64,000 nt of DNA, from the NCBI GenBank assembly GCA_000814665.1, contig JWIH01000011.1, positions 186,001 to 250,000 on the forward strand. The letters are read 5' to 3'. The translations under genes were made by a program, and so were the position numbers. Origin of the DNA: Pseudoalteromonas flavipulchra NCIMB 2033 = ATCC BAA-314. Its GTDB lineage: Bacteria > Pseudomonadota > Gammaproteobacteria > Enterobacterales > Alteromonadaceae. Shown in pieces: positions 56,684 through 64,000 of this stretch. Numbering within the stretch: position 1 is the first letter of the stretch; each line of letters begins with the position of its first letter. The notes beneath the pieces are model-generated. The model was not told the DNA's origin and did no database searches. It saw only the letters and a list, made by a program, of their open reading frames with translations.

Positions 56684-58250
56684 GCTCGTTCTCTCTCGTT
56701 AACATTACATAATTAAACTTTTTAGGATCAGCTGATGGGAAAATTGATTGTGTAACCTGAAAATGAGGACTATCGACCTCAATAGCTTTGAAACCATTAT
56801 GCTGATTCAGCAAATTAACAAATTTATTGTCTTTATGGATTACTGCAAGCCAAATACCATCAGGATATTCTTCCTCACAGAGTTTTAGCTGCCAGTTTAA
56901 TGCCAACTGGACATACGCAAAATTAACCTGCTCAAGGGCTGAAAACCAGCCACCATATAAGTATGTTTGTCCGTTTTGCTCAAGTGATTGGTGCCAAATA
57001 TAGATAAGAGGATTACCATCTAATTCAACGACAAAGTTTTCACGCTGATTTTGATGCCACCACTTGTAGTGACCAAGTGTCGGGATAGCTTCCGTGATAG
57101 TCATTCTGACGTTATTATGTTGACTATTGCGGGCGTGTAAATAGCGATTAATATCAAAAAAGTCTACCATCCTAACGGTTAAATCTGCTGCTATAGGTAG
57201 ATATTCACGTTTACAAAGTGACTGTATTTCCGCTTCAGACTGTGTCTGTTGTGATAATAAATGACTTGAAACTCTAGCAGCTCCCCGGCCATCGACGCAA
57301 ACTTTACTGTGGTTTCTGTACTCAGCTAGCTTGTCTGAATTATCAAGTAATATATTAATCAATTCAACGACTTCCAACGGATCACTAGATAAAAACTCAG
57401 GCAGATGTAAACAGTGCCCTAAATCATCCAACCAGCTCTGATTATGCTCTTGATTTTTAGCCATACTAAATGTTAGTGCAGGTGTTTTTGTTGCAGCAAG
57501 TTCATACAACGAAGTACCCAACGCACCAACAAATAACTGTGCTCTAATAAAGCTTGGGTACAAACTCTCTGGACTTCTGTTTATCTCAACTTGTGGATAA
57601 ATATGCTGCAATGATATTATCGAGTCATAATTTGTTGCAGATGGTCCTAGGACAATTTCTATCGGCTGACATGGCCTAAGCTGACACACTAATTCAATTA
57701 TAGGAGTCAATAACTCCCAATCCCCGCCACCACCGAGAGAAAATAGCAGATGAGAACGTTCTATATCTGCGCGCGAACTGTCGTGATATACACTTTCAAG
57801 TAAAGCATATTTAGGTCCCAAAAGCGTTTCACAGTCATGAGATACCAAATGATGATAATAAGCTTCGGTTTGATCTCCTCGCCATCTAATATCTATTAAT
57901 GTATTGGCTAAATGTTCACGACCCAAATCATCTATTACAACAAGTTTAAATTGATCTTGAATTTGGCTTTCCCACTCTCTACCTAATAGATAAGAGTCAA
58001 CAACGATAGCTTCAGCACCTACTTGGTAAGCGATAGATAAAGTTTGTTGGGCATCATCATATTCACTCGTCCCATGAGTAATTAGGGTGACGCTGTAGTT
58101 AATACCACTGATATAGTCACTCAGACAGTCATTTTCATCTAAAATGAAATGACTACCACAACCGCAAACACTAAGCTCCTTAGCCAAATTCAAGCATCGC
58201 TTTAAGTGGCCAATTCCTTGAGTGCTGTTAACACGAAAAACAAACATCAA
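56676..58250 (-). CDS. pseG: PseG hydrolase fused to a GNAT-like C-terminal domain
   Basis: 524 residues. The first about 335 match PseG, a GT-B-like UDP-sugar hydrolase: RVNSTQGIGHLKRC with catalytic His15, VVDSYLLGREWE, LLFSLGGGGDW, VGALGTSLYELAA. It releases UDP from the 2,4-diacetamido-altrose intermediate. The remaining about 190 residues look like a GNAT-type acyltransferase (HYKWWHQNQRENFVVELDG, WLAVIHKDNKFVNLLNQHN, GFKAIEVDS). Ordinary PseG is about 270-340 residues, so the tail is an extra domain. It overlaps the ACP gene by 4 bp and the ligase by 8 bp. Confidence 0.82.
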   Translation of the reverse strand: MMFVFRVNSTQGIGHLKRCLNLAKELSVCGCGSHFILDENDCLSDYISGINYSVTLITHGTSEYDDAQQTLSIAYQVGAEAIVVDSYLLGREWESQIQDQFKLVVIDDLGREHLANTLIDIRWRGDQTEAYYHHLVSHDCETLLGPKYALLESVYHDSSRADIERSHLLFSLGGGGDWELLTPIIELVCQLRPCQPIEIVLGPSATNYDSIISLQHIYPQVEINRSPESLYPSFIRAQLFVGALGTSLYELAATKTPALTFSMAKNQEHNQSWLDDLGHCLHLPEFLSSDPLEVVELINILLDNSDKLAEYRNHSKVCVDGRGAARVSSHLLSQQTQSEAEIQSLCKREYLPIAADLTVRMVDFFDINRYLHARNSQHNNVRMTITEAIPTLGHYKWWHQNQRENFVVELDGNPLIYIWHQSLEQNGQTYLYGGWFSALEQVNFAYVQLALNWQLKLCEEEYPDGIWLAVIHKDNKFVNLLNQHNGFKAIEVDSPHFQVTQSIFPSADPKKFNYVMLTRENEHG

Positions 58251-58492
58251 GACCTCAAGATTACATCAATGAGACCACCCACTGTCGCTGAGTCTGGTCT
58301 CAACATTTGCTCAGGTGTTAGGCGAACCCCAAAATCGGTTTCGATCTGCATTACCATTGATAACATTTCAAATGAGTCTAATAACCCGGACTCCATAAAA
58401 TTAAAACTTTGTAGCTGTTCACTCTTAACGGCTACACCACGAGCTAATAGAAAGGTCTGAAAAAATTCAAGTAGCTGAGTTTCGCTAGGCAT
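58247..58492 (-). CDS. Acyl carrier protein
   Basis: 81 residues with the four-helix ACP pattern. The likely phosphopantetheine Ser is Ser40 in FMESGLLDSFEML. ATG 58492 overlaps the pseI stop (TAATG) and has GGGAGG about 10 bp upstream; the ATG at 58510 (adding MGGFLL) would put that site inside the gene and is less likely. It is probably loaded by the acyl-adenylating ligase two genes downstream. Confidence 0.87.
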   Translation of the reverse strand: MPSETQLLEFFQTFLLARGVAVKSEQLQSFNFMESGLLDSFEMLSMVMQIETDFGVRLTPEQMLRPDSATVGGLIDVILRS

Positions 58493-59532
58493 TAACAAAA
58501 ATCCTCCCATTTAAGCTGAGTACCTGCAGGTAAAGACTTATTTGCTCGTCGCCCGATAAGCGATGGCAAGTGCTTTGGTTGAATTTCGCCTCCACCTGGG
58601 CGCATTTGTCGCAAATGCATATCAGACAGCGTTTCACCCGATTTAACGTCCTTAATAAGGTAAACACAACGGCGCTTTTGACAAGGAGTATCTGGGTAAT
58701 GTACTTGCCCCATTGCTTTCTCGATCTGTCTTACTCCATGTACAAGGTTTTGTAATTCTTCTGGTGTCATTGAGAAAAAGCTATCTGCAGTTTGATCATT
58801 TTTATCCATTACAAAGTGCTTTTCGATAACACATCCACCTACAGCAACCGACGCTAAAGGCACATCGTTCCCTAGTGTATGATCTGACAAACCAACAGGA
58901 ACCGAAAAAGCTTCCCGCATATGCGGTATTGTTCTTAGATTAATACTATCAGCAGGTGCCGGATAAGTACTGGTACACTTTAATAGGCATAATTCAGTGA
59001 CACCGGCATCTTTTGCTACTTTTACTGCGTCTGCAATTTCAGGCAGCGTCGCACCGCCAGTAGACATAATCACAGGCTTGCCGGTTGCGGCAACATCACG
59101 AATAAGTTGATGATCAATCAGCTCTGGAGACGCAATTTTATATGCCGGCGCATCAAGTTGTTCTAATAAATCAACAGCTGATTTATCGAATGGTGAAGAA
59201 AAGCAAGTAATCCCTATTTTTTTAGCTAATTCAAAAAGTTCAGCATGAAACTCCCAAGGCATGTACGCATGTTGATAAAGATCGTATAAATACTGCCCCT
59301 TCCACGGCCCATCTTTAATAAAAAAATGTGGTAAGTCACACTTCATTGTAAGCGTGTCGGCACTATATGTTTGTAATTTAATTGCATCGGCACCCGCTTC
59401 CTTTGCCGCATAAACCAACTCTTTGGCTCGACTTAAGCTTTGTCCATGGTTTGCTGACATCTCAGCAATAATATAATTTGGGTGTTGATGTCCGACTAGA
59501 CGCCCATCTATTTTAAGCTCTTGTTTAAACAT
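58492..59532 (-). CDS. pseI: Pseudaminic acid synthase PseI
   Basis: 346-residue NeuB-family enzyme that condenses the free sugar with phosphoenolpyruvate. N-terminal TIM barrel (YIIAEMSANHGQSLSRA, ADAIKLQTYSADTLTM, CTSTYPAPADSINLRTI, GLSDHTLGN) and a C-terminal SAF/antifreeze-like domain (RGGGEI-type MRPGGGEIQPKHL). The AEMSANH and QTYSADT versions are those of PseI rather than NeuB or LegI. Two bp after the SpsF-like gene. Confidence 0.94.
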   Translation of the reverse strand: MFKQELKIDGRLVGHQHPNYIIAEMSANHGQSLSRAKELVYAAKEAGADAIKLQTYSADTLTMKCDLPHFFIKDGPWKGQYLYDLYQHAYMPWEFHAELFELAKKIGITCFSSPFDKSAVDLLEQLDAPAYKIASPELIDHQLIRDVAATGKPVIMSTGGATLPEIADAVKVAKDAGVTELCLLKCTSTYPAPADSINLRTIPHMREAFSVPVGLSDHTLGNDVPLASVAVGGCVIEKHFVMDKNDQTADSFFSMTPEELQNLVHGVRQIEKAMGQVHYPDTPCQKRRCVYLIKDVKSGETLSDMHLRQMRPGGGEIQPKHLPSLIGRRANKSLPAGTQLKWEDFC

Positions 59533-59534
59533 AT

Positions 59535-60299
59535 TTATCCAACTTTTACTTGCTCAACATGTTTATTTATGTCGAGTACTTCTGGGTGTGCTTTTAATTT
59601 TCTCTTCAGTTCAGGAAAACTAAATTCAGTCTTATTATCGAAGAGCTGAAAAACTTTCTGTATTGCTAGATAGTCATCTGGTTCGTCTAAAGTCAAACGC
59701 CAACCAGATAAATCCTCATGATAACTATAATCAGCGACCTTCAAGTTTTTCACTATATACTGTGTCAGGTGCTCTCTCTCAAAATCTTGGCTAGCACTGG
59801 CATGTGCTTGTGCTAGCGCTGCGAATGTAAATACCTCGGTGTCAAGGCCATTTGGAAATCCACAATGAGGACCCGCGCATACATAATCAAAATTGTTACG
59901 GATATTAAAGAAATGAGAAACGACCTTAGCGGTTTCATAGGCATCAATCAAAGGGCAATCACTAGTACAGCGAACAAGTACTGTATCTGGTTTCGCGTTT
60001 ACTAACTCTGCTGCTAAGTAATACCTGCTGAGCACATCGTGAGTATCCCCCTCAACAAACCTTACCCCCAAAGACTTACACAGTTCGGTAATTGGGGTTT
60101 GGGAGCCATCATTGGTTGTTGCTACAATAATTTTGTCTTTGAAAGGGGATAAGCGCTCAATCATAACCTGAAGCACTGGACGTCCACACAAAGGCAACAT
60201 CACTTTTTTCGGCAAGCGAGTTGATGTCATCCGCGCCTGAATAATTATATGAAAGTCCTTATTTTTTAAGCTTTCATAAATAGAGTCACTTTGATTCAT
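59535..60299 (-). CDS. SpsF-type cytidylyltransferase-like protein
   Basis: 254-residue nucleotidyltransferase of the SpsF/COG1861 type: IIQARMTSTRLPKKVMLPL near residue 18, DTVLVRCTSDCPLID, FDYVCAG, GLDTEVFTF and a C-terminal DEPDDY block. It probably activates the Pse-like acid as CMP-sugar, since no NeuA/PseF-type enzyme is in the window, though its exact product is not proven. Forty-eight bp after the pseH-like gene and 2 bp before pseI. Confidence 0.8.
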   Translation of the reverse strand: MNQSDSIYESLKNKDFHIIIQARMTSTRLPKKVMLPLCGRPVLQVMIERLSPFKDKIIVATTNDGSQTPITELCKSLGVRFVEGDTHDVLSRYYLAAELVNAKPDTVLVRCTSDCPLIDAYETAKVVSHFFNIRNNFDYVCAGPHCGFPNGLDTEVFTFAALAQAHASASQDFEREHLTQYIVKNLKVADYSYHEDLSGWRLTLDEPDDYLAIQKVFQLFDNKTEFSFPELKRKLKAHPEVLDINKHVEQVKVG

Positions 60300-60347
60300 A
60301 CTAATAACTAAAATACTTCAATGCTTTGTTATCGACCAAACCAATAA

Positions 60348-60851
60348 CTAATTTAATAACAATTCCATTTTAACCCCAGAGAGACTTTCATCATCGAGCT
60401 GATCAGGTTCCAAAGTCTTGAAACCCATTTTAATGTACGCTTTCACAGCTGGGACATTAGACTTATCAACGCCCAAAAACACTCTCTTAAGGTTGTATTT
60501 GTCTTTTGCTATTGTGATAAAAGCAAAAATTGCCTCTTTCGCAACTCCCTTGCCATGCCAATTTTTATCGCCAATCAAGATCCCCATTTCAGCCGAGGTC
60601 CCACCAGAATATTCTGAAAGAATAAACTTCACGTTGCCAATATGCTGCTCAGCTTCCTTTGTAAAAATTCCATACAAATAAGTATCTGGCGTATTATTTT
60701 GTGTATTGATATATGTCACTAAATCGTCGGTCGTTTGTTGTCGGTTTAAAATAAACTGACTGACGTCACTATTTAACCATGAAAGATAATCAGCGGTTGC
60801 GTCGGACGGAGTTAACCCTCTCATTTTGAAACGCTCAGAAACAATCATCAT
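60348..60851 (-). CDS. pseH: GNAT acetyltransferase, likely PseH
   Basis: 167-residue RimJ/RimL-type GNAT (LTPSDATADYLSWLNSDVSQ; acetyl-CoA loop GDKNWHGKGVAKEAI). PseH N-acetylates the C4 amino group of the altrosamine intermediate. The assignment fits position within the pse genes and size, but GNATs are hard to assign by sequence alone. It sits between the aminotransferase and SpsF-like genes on the minus strand. Confidence 0.72.
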   Translation of the reverse strand: MMIVSERFKMRGLTPSDATADYLSWLNSDVSQFILNRQQTTDDLVTYINTQNNTPDTYLYGIFTKEAEQHIGNVKFILSEYSGGTSAEMGILIGDKNWHGKGVAKEAIFAFITIAKDKYNLKRVFLGVDKSNVPAVKAYIKMGFKTLEPDQLDDESLSGVKMELLLN

Positions 60852-60903
60852 TTTGTGCTTTCCCGTCTAATATCAAATATCAGTCTTCAAAAAGTTGTTA
60901 ATA

Positions 60904-62211
60904 TTAATTTAACCTTTTAAAACCAGCAGTTGTCGGAGTAACCTCCTTCAGCACTTCAGGATCATGCAGAGCGACTTTTACTGCTTTAAATGCATTGTCT
61001 ACTGCAGATAGATATTCATCTACGTGTTCTTCTTTATGTGCATACATTGCATAGAACATATTTGTAGCTAACACTCCTTGGTTTATCATCTGCTCTATAA
61101 AATACGCCTTCAACTGCAGTGGGTTATCATGTTCGAAAGAAAAATGACACAGGGCATCAATACCAGAAATATGAATGCTCAAACCATGTTTTTCAGCAAA
61201 AGACTGCCAACCGGCTTTAACCAGTGCACCAATTTTTTGAAGATGATCATGCACGTTATTTGCTTCATAATAACGTATAGTTGCTAGTGCTGCGGTTGGA
61301 CCCACTCGCTCCGTCCACATCGTACTGGAAATGAAACTTGATTGTGCAGCATCCATCCACTTCTCTTTTCCGATTATTGCGGCCATCGCATAACCATTCG
61401 CTAATGCTTTAGAAAACACGGCAATATCAGGTTCTATACCAAGCAGTAAATGCGATCCTCCACAGTTAATTCTGAAACCCATCGATATTTCATCAATTAT
61501 TAATGGGATACCCAGTGATTTGGCTATTTTTCCAACGAAACTCCAATACTCTGAATTAGGTGCAATATTACGCATTGGCTCCATAACAATAGCGCCCAGC
61601 TCAGCGCCATGTTGCTCGACAACCTCTTTTAGAGAGTCAATGTCATTATATGAAAATGGTATTGCAGTGCCGGCCAACGCTTTTGGAACCCCCGCTGGAG
61701 ATAAACCCGCAATTAAATGCTCATCTAGGTTTTCTTTCGAGGACACATTTGCCGCCAAGTACCAGTCATGCCAGCCATGGTAACCACAAAATGCAATTTT
61801 ATCTTTTCCCGTCGCGGCGCGAGCAATTCTTACAGCAATTGTCATTGCCTCTCCACCGCACCTTGCGAATCGGACTTGCTCTGACCATGGATGCAGCTCT
61901 ACTAATTTCTCTGCCAACATGACCTCTTCTGGACAGTTTAAACTAGAACTAACCCCATTATTGATTGTTTCAATTACAGCCTGATCGACGGCAGGCTCAG
62001 CATACCCTAGAATGTTTGCCCCTATGCCAGATATCGACATATCAAGATATCGTTGCTCATTGAGGTCCCAAACATAACAACCTTTCGCTTTGCTGAAGTA
62101 ACCTGGCCACACACTTTGATTAAACATGTCGGGTCGCTTTGACAATAATTGTGAAAGACCAGGGATCAGTTGCTTCGCTTTTGCTTGCATTTCAGTATTT
62201 TTATTCGTCAT
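60904..62211 (-). CDS. Class III PLP aminotransferase (GSA aminomutase-like)
   Basis: 435 residues of the class III aminotransferase family; the glutamate-1-semialdehyde aminomutase subfamily is the closest by motifs (ARCGGEAMTIAVRIARAATG; GYHGWHDWY; IIDEIS with PLP Lys268 in FSKALANGYAM). In this locus it is more likely to work on a sugar or acyl precursor than on haem synthesis, where hemL is normally a separate gene. Substrate unknown. A 347-bp leader lies upstream. Confidence 0.8.
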   Translation of the reverse strand: MTNKNTEMQAKAKQLIPGLSQLLSKRPDMFNQSVWPGYFSKAKGCYVWDLNEQRYLDMSISGIGANILGYAEPAVDQAVIETINNGVSSSLNCPEEVMLAEKLVELHPWSEQVRFARCGGEAMTIAVRIARAATGKDKIAFCGYHGWHDWYLAANVSSKENLDEHLIAGLSPAGVPKALAGTAIPFSYNDIDSLKEVVEQHGAELGAIVMEPMRNIAPNSEYWSFVGKIAKSLGIPLIIDEISMGFRINCGGSHLLLGIEPDIAVFSKALANGYAMAAIIGKEKWMDAAQSSFISSTMWTERVGPTAALATIRYYEANNVHDHLQKIGALVKAGWQSFAEKHGLSIHISGIDALCHFSFEHDNPLQLKAYFIEQMINQGVLATNMFYAMYAHKEEHVDEYLSAVDNAFKAVKVALHDPEVLKEVTPTTAGFKRLN

Positions 62212-62558
62212 GATTTCTCAACTAACATTTTCAACTTCACTGATGAAGCAAAGTTAGTACCAATTAGGTGGTAACTAACCTTTAAATTTGGCTTGAGTCA
62301 CTTTTAATCTTCAGTAAACAACTCCTTCAGGGAAATCAAGGGGAGTTTTACTGACATTTTTCACTCAAGAATCAGATTTCAGTAAAGTGTAAGGGAATTT
62401 TAAATAAACAGCTAATTTTAAAAGAAAATGGGGGGAAACGTAGAGAGTAACAAGCCATGCAAAACGTTTATTATTTCTGGTTTAAGCTGGCTCCGAAGTG
62501 TCTACTCATTAACTTCGGAGCCGCGACAAAATCTTGTCACCCTTTTACATATCGACTT
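62212..62558. other. Non-coding region between Maf and aminotransferase genes
   Basis: 347 bp without a gene. It contains a perfect 10-bp stem GGCTCCGAAG / CTTCGGAGCC (62489-62498, 62513-62522), a candidate terminator for maf without a T-run. A second hairpin has arms TCAGTAAA-ACTCC (62311-62325, with a 2-nt bulge) and GGAGTTTTACTGA (62342-62354), followed on the plus strand by CATTTTT. TTCAGTAAA occurs twice. The aminotransferase promoter should also lie here. Confidence 0.55.
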
Positions 62559-64000
62559 TTACTGACAAAGTCTATTTCTTTGGCGGTAGTATTCAGGACA
62601 TTGCTTAAGAAAATCAACCCAAGCCTTTAACGCTTTTCTAAAATACGGAACCACTTCGTAATCATCACCAAAGTTATGAAGAATTGAAATTAATATTGAT
62701 GACGTATAAAGAGCTTCACCTTCTAGTAACTGATACAAGCCTAAATGATCTGCAGAATTTCTAAATGAGTACAAATACCTGAGACTTTTCAGTAAAATTT
62801 CTTGCGCAGATTCTCGACAATCAAACTCTTCTTCCAAAAGCTCCACCATTGTGCCGCACAGCTGCTCAAACTCTTCTTCGCAAAGTAGCTTTTCCATAGA
62901 TGCAATGTCAGCTTTAGCTGCAAAAAGGTTAGTTTTGATATGCTCCACAACTTGGTGTTTATCAACTCCCCTTTCAGGCAACAAAATGTCTTTACTCTCC
63001 AGTGGTATAGAGTGCTTAATCTTTGCACCATTACTACAGTTGTAACAGTTTACATTTTCTTTAAGAAATGATTCTAGAATCCTTTCCATTTGACAGTTGC
63101 CAACATACATAAACTCATCAGAAAGTACCGTTTCACAAAAGTTTCCTGGGATCCTGACTTGCCCCCCTATTTTGGTTGGTTCAATGACAGTCTCACCTTC
63201 TTCACTGTAATAAAAGCTTGCCTTACTATGATGATGTTCAGGGTCTATGTAGCCATTATCCACACCAAACAGATAGATGTCTTTAAATCCAAGATGACAT
63301 GCATAACTCAGCGCAGTGTTGCCCACTAGAGGATTTGAAAATGACAGGCTTCGAAGCACTTTATTCTCATTCCTGTAGTGAGATAGTTGCAACATTTGTG
63401 TACCTGACTCACCAGGTTTAAGCGCCATTCCCGCCCATCCAAATAGACCAGCCACATCAGGATGCATCACATTAGTAACAAGCAAATTTAAGTCTTTGCG
63501 CATCGATTCGGGTATATGCTGCTTGAGGAAATAATAAGTTGATTTAGTTCGTTCCAGTGCAACGTGAAAATCGGGAATAATCCCATGCTTTATTAATGCT
63601 GTAGTCGCTGAGTTACACGCGAATATAATGACTTTATCTTGGATCCGCTTTAGCGGTTCAATATTGGCGTCTAATGAAGGACCGTTTGCAACCACTACGG
63701 CTGGTATATCATGCAATAGCGCTTTATCTTGCTGTTCATTGGCAGAAAACATGAAGTTGCAGTTGTTTTTAACATTCCCCAATGAGTTAGCTATCCCGAT
63801 CATAGCATCATCGAAGAAGCCAAATCCCGCGAAAAACTGGTGGTAATTCTTTTTAAATTCTGCGATCCATTTATTTACTTCAACTGATGGATAATGCTGA
63901 TAAAACCAAGAGTGGCAGACACTGGCTACACTTATTTCTCTTGAGCGTGAATAAACCTTTTCGTAAATTTCATGTTCTGTGACCCCTACACCTAGATAAA
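62559..64000 (-). CDS. maf: Maf-family flagellin glycosyltransferase (5' end outside window)
   Basis: About 480 codons are visible and the reading frame runs open to the right edge (YLGVGVTEHEIYEKVYSR at the edge, then SWFYQHYPSVEVNKWIAEF), so the true start is outside. An internal ATG at 63803 is not the gene start. The central region carries the DUF115/Maf block (IPAVVVANGPSLD, then FACNSATTALIKHGIIPDF), characteristic of motility-associated factors that transfer nonulosonic acids to flagellin. It is the first gene of the glycosylation group seen on this strand. Confidence 0.88.
   Translation of the reverse strand, partial: YLGVGVTEHEIYEKVYSRSREISVASVCHSWFYQHYPSVEVNKWIAEFKKNYHQFFAGFGFFDDAMIGIANSLGNVKNNCNFMFSANEQQDKALLHDIPAVVVANGPSLDANIEPLKRIQDKVIIFACNSATTALIKHGIIPDFHVALERTKSTYYFLKQHIPESMRKDLNLLVTNVMHPDVAGLFGWAGMALKPGESGTQMLQLSHYRNENKVLRSLSFSNPLVGNTALSYACHLGFKDIYLFGVDNGYIDPEHHHSKASFYYSEEGETVIEPTKIGGQVRIPGNFCETVLSDEFMYVGNCQMERILESFLKENVNCYNCSNGAKIKHSIPLESKDILLPERGVDKHQVVEHIKTNLFAAKADIASMEKLLCEEEFEQLCGTMVELLEEEFDCRESAQEILLKSLRYLYSFRNSADHLGLYQLLEGEALYTSSILISILHNFGDDYEVVPYFRKALKAWVDFLKQCPEYYRQRNRLCQ

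Noticed and set aside
60904..62211. Haem biosynthesis gene hemL
   Set aside because: It resembles the GSA aminomutase subfamily but is embedded in the nonulosonic acid locus and diverges in the N-terminus; substrate left open.

Overview
The window comes from a polar-flagellated marine gammaproteobacterium. The gene content fits Alteromonadales, most likely Pseudoalteromonas. The evidence is the moderately low GC content, the Vibrio/Shewanella-like order mlaA - ccm - che/par - fliA - flhGFA - fli - flr, and a pseudaminic-acid type flagellin-glycosylation cluster beside the flagellar genes. The genus is an inference; no rRNA or tRNA gene is present to confirm it.

Layout: (1) 1-5.1 kb holds a partial sodium/proline symporter gene, an EAL-HDOD signalling protein and a methionine-rich copper-type TonB receptor. 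(2) 5.1-12.8 kb, minus strand, is a complete cytochrome c maturation operon ccmABCDEFGHI ending in the outer-membrane lipid-asymmetry lipoprotein gene mlaA. (3) 12.9-15.7 kb, plus strand, is a pair encoding a second FliK-like protein and a stand-alone FlhB C-terminal-like protein. A 267-bp MITE-like element with perfect 18-bp terminal inverted repeats follows. (4) 16-24 kb, minus strand, is the chemotaxis operon with the ParC/ParP polar array-positioning pair (cheY-cheZ-cheA-cheB-parC-parP-cheW-DUF2802) behind fliA. (5) 24-42 kb, minus strand, carries flhG, flhF, flhA, flhB, fliR to fliK, and fliJ to fliE. (6) 42.3-47.2 kb carries the sigma-54 regulators flrC, flrB and flrA, with a DNA repair gene (tag) in opposite orientation between flrB and flrA, then a short divergent flagellin. 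(7) 48.3-64 kb is the glycosylation locus. Plus-strand pseB, pseC, an aldo/keto reductase and a Gfo/Idh oxidoreductase face minus-strand genes for a glycosyltransferase/radical-SAM fusion, an acyl-adenylating enzyme, PseG fused to an acyltransferase-like domain, an acyl carrier protein, PseI, an SpsF-type nucleotidyltransferase, a PseH-like acetyltransferase, a class III aminotransferase, and a Maf-family flagellin glycosyltransferase cut by the window edge.

How it works together: FlrA with sigma-54 should activate flrBC and early structural operons. Four sigma-54 sites with the correct 10-nt GG-GC spacing precede flrB, fliE, fliK and flhA. FlhF and FlhG set the position and number of polar flagella. 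ParC and ParP place the chemosensory arrays at the same pole. The Pse locus builds a nucleotide-activated nonulosonic acid that Maf would attach to flagellin. The extra ACP, acyl-ligase, GNAT, radical-SAM, aldo/keto reductase, Gfo/Idh and aminotransferase genes suggest a further-modified (for example specially N-acylated) sugar.

The strongest candidates for something undescribed are the GT2-twitch-radical SAM-Rossmann fusion with its acyl-transfer neighbours, the Y-shaped MITE-like element, and two near-perfect inverted repeats buried in coding sequence: 19-bp arms in fliK and 15-bp arms in the DUF2802 gene.
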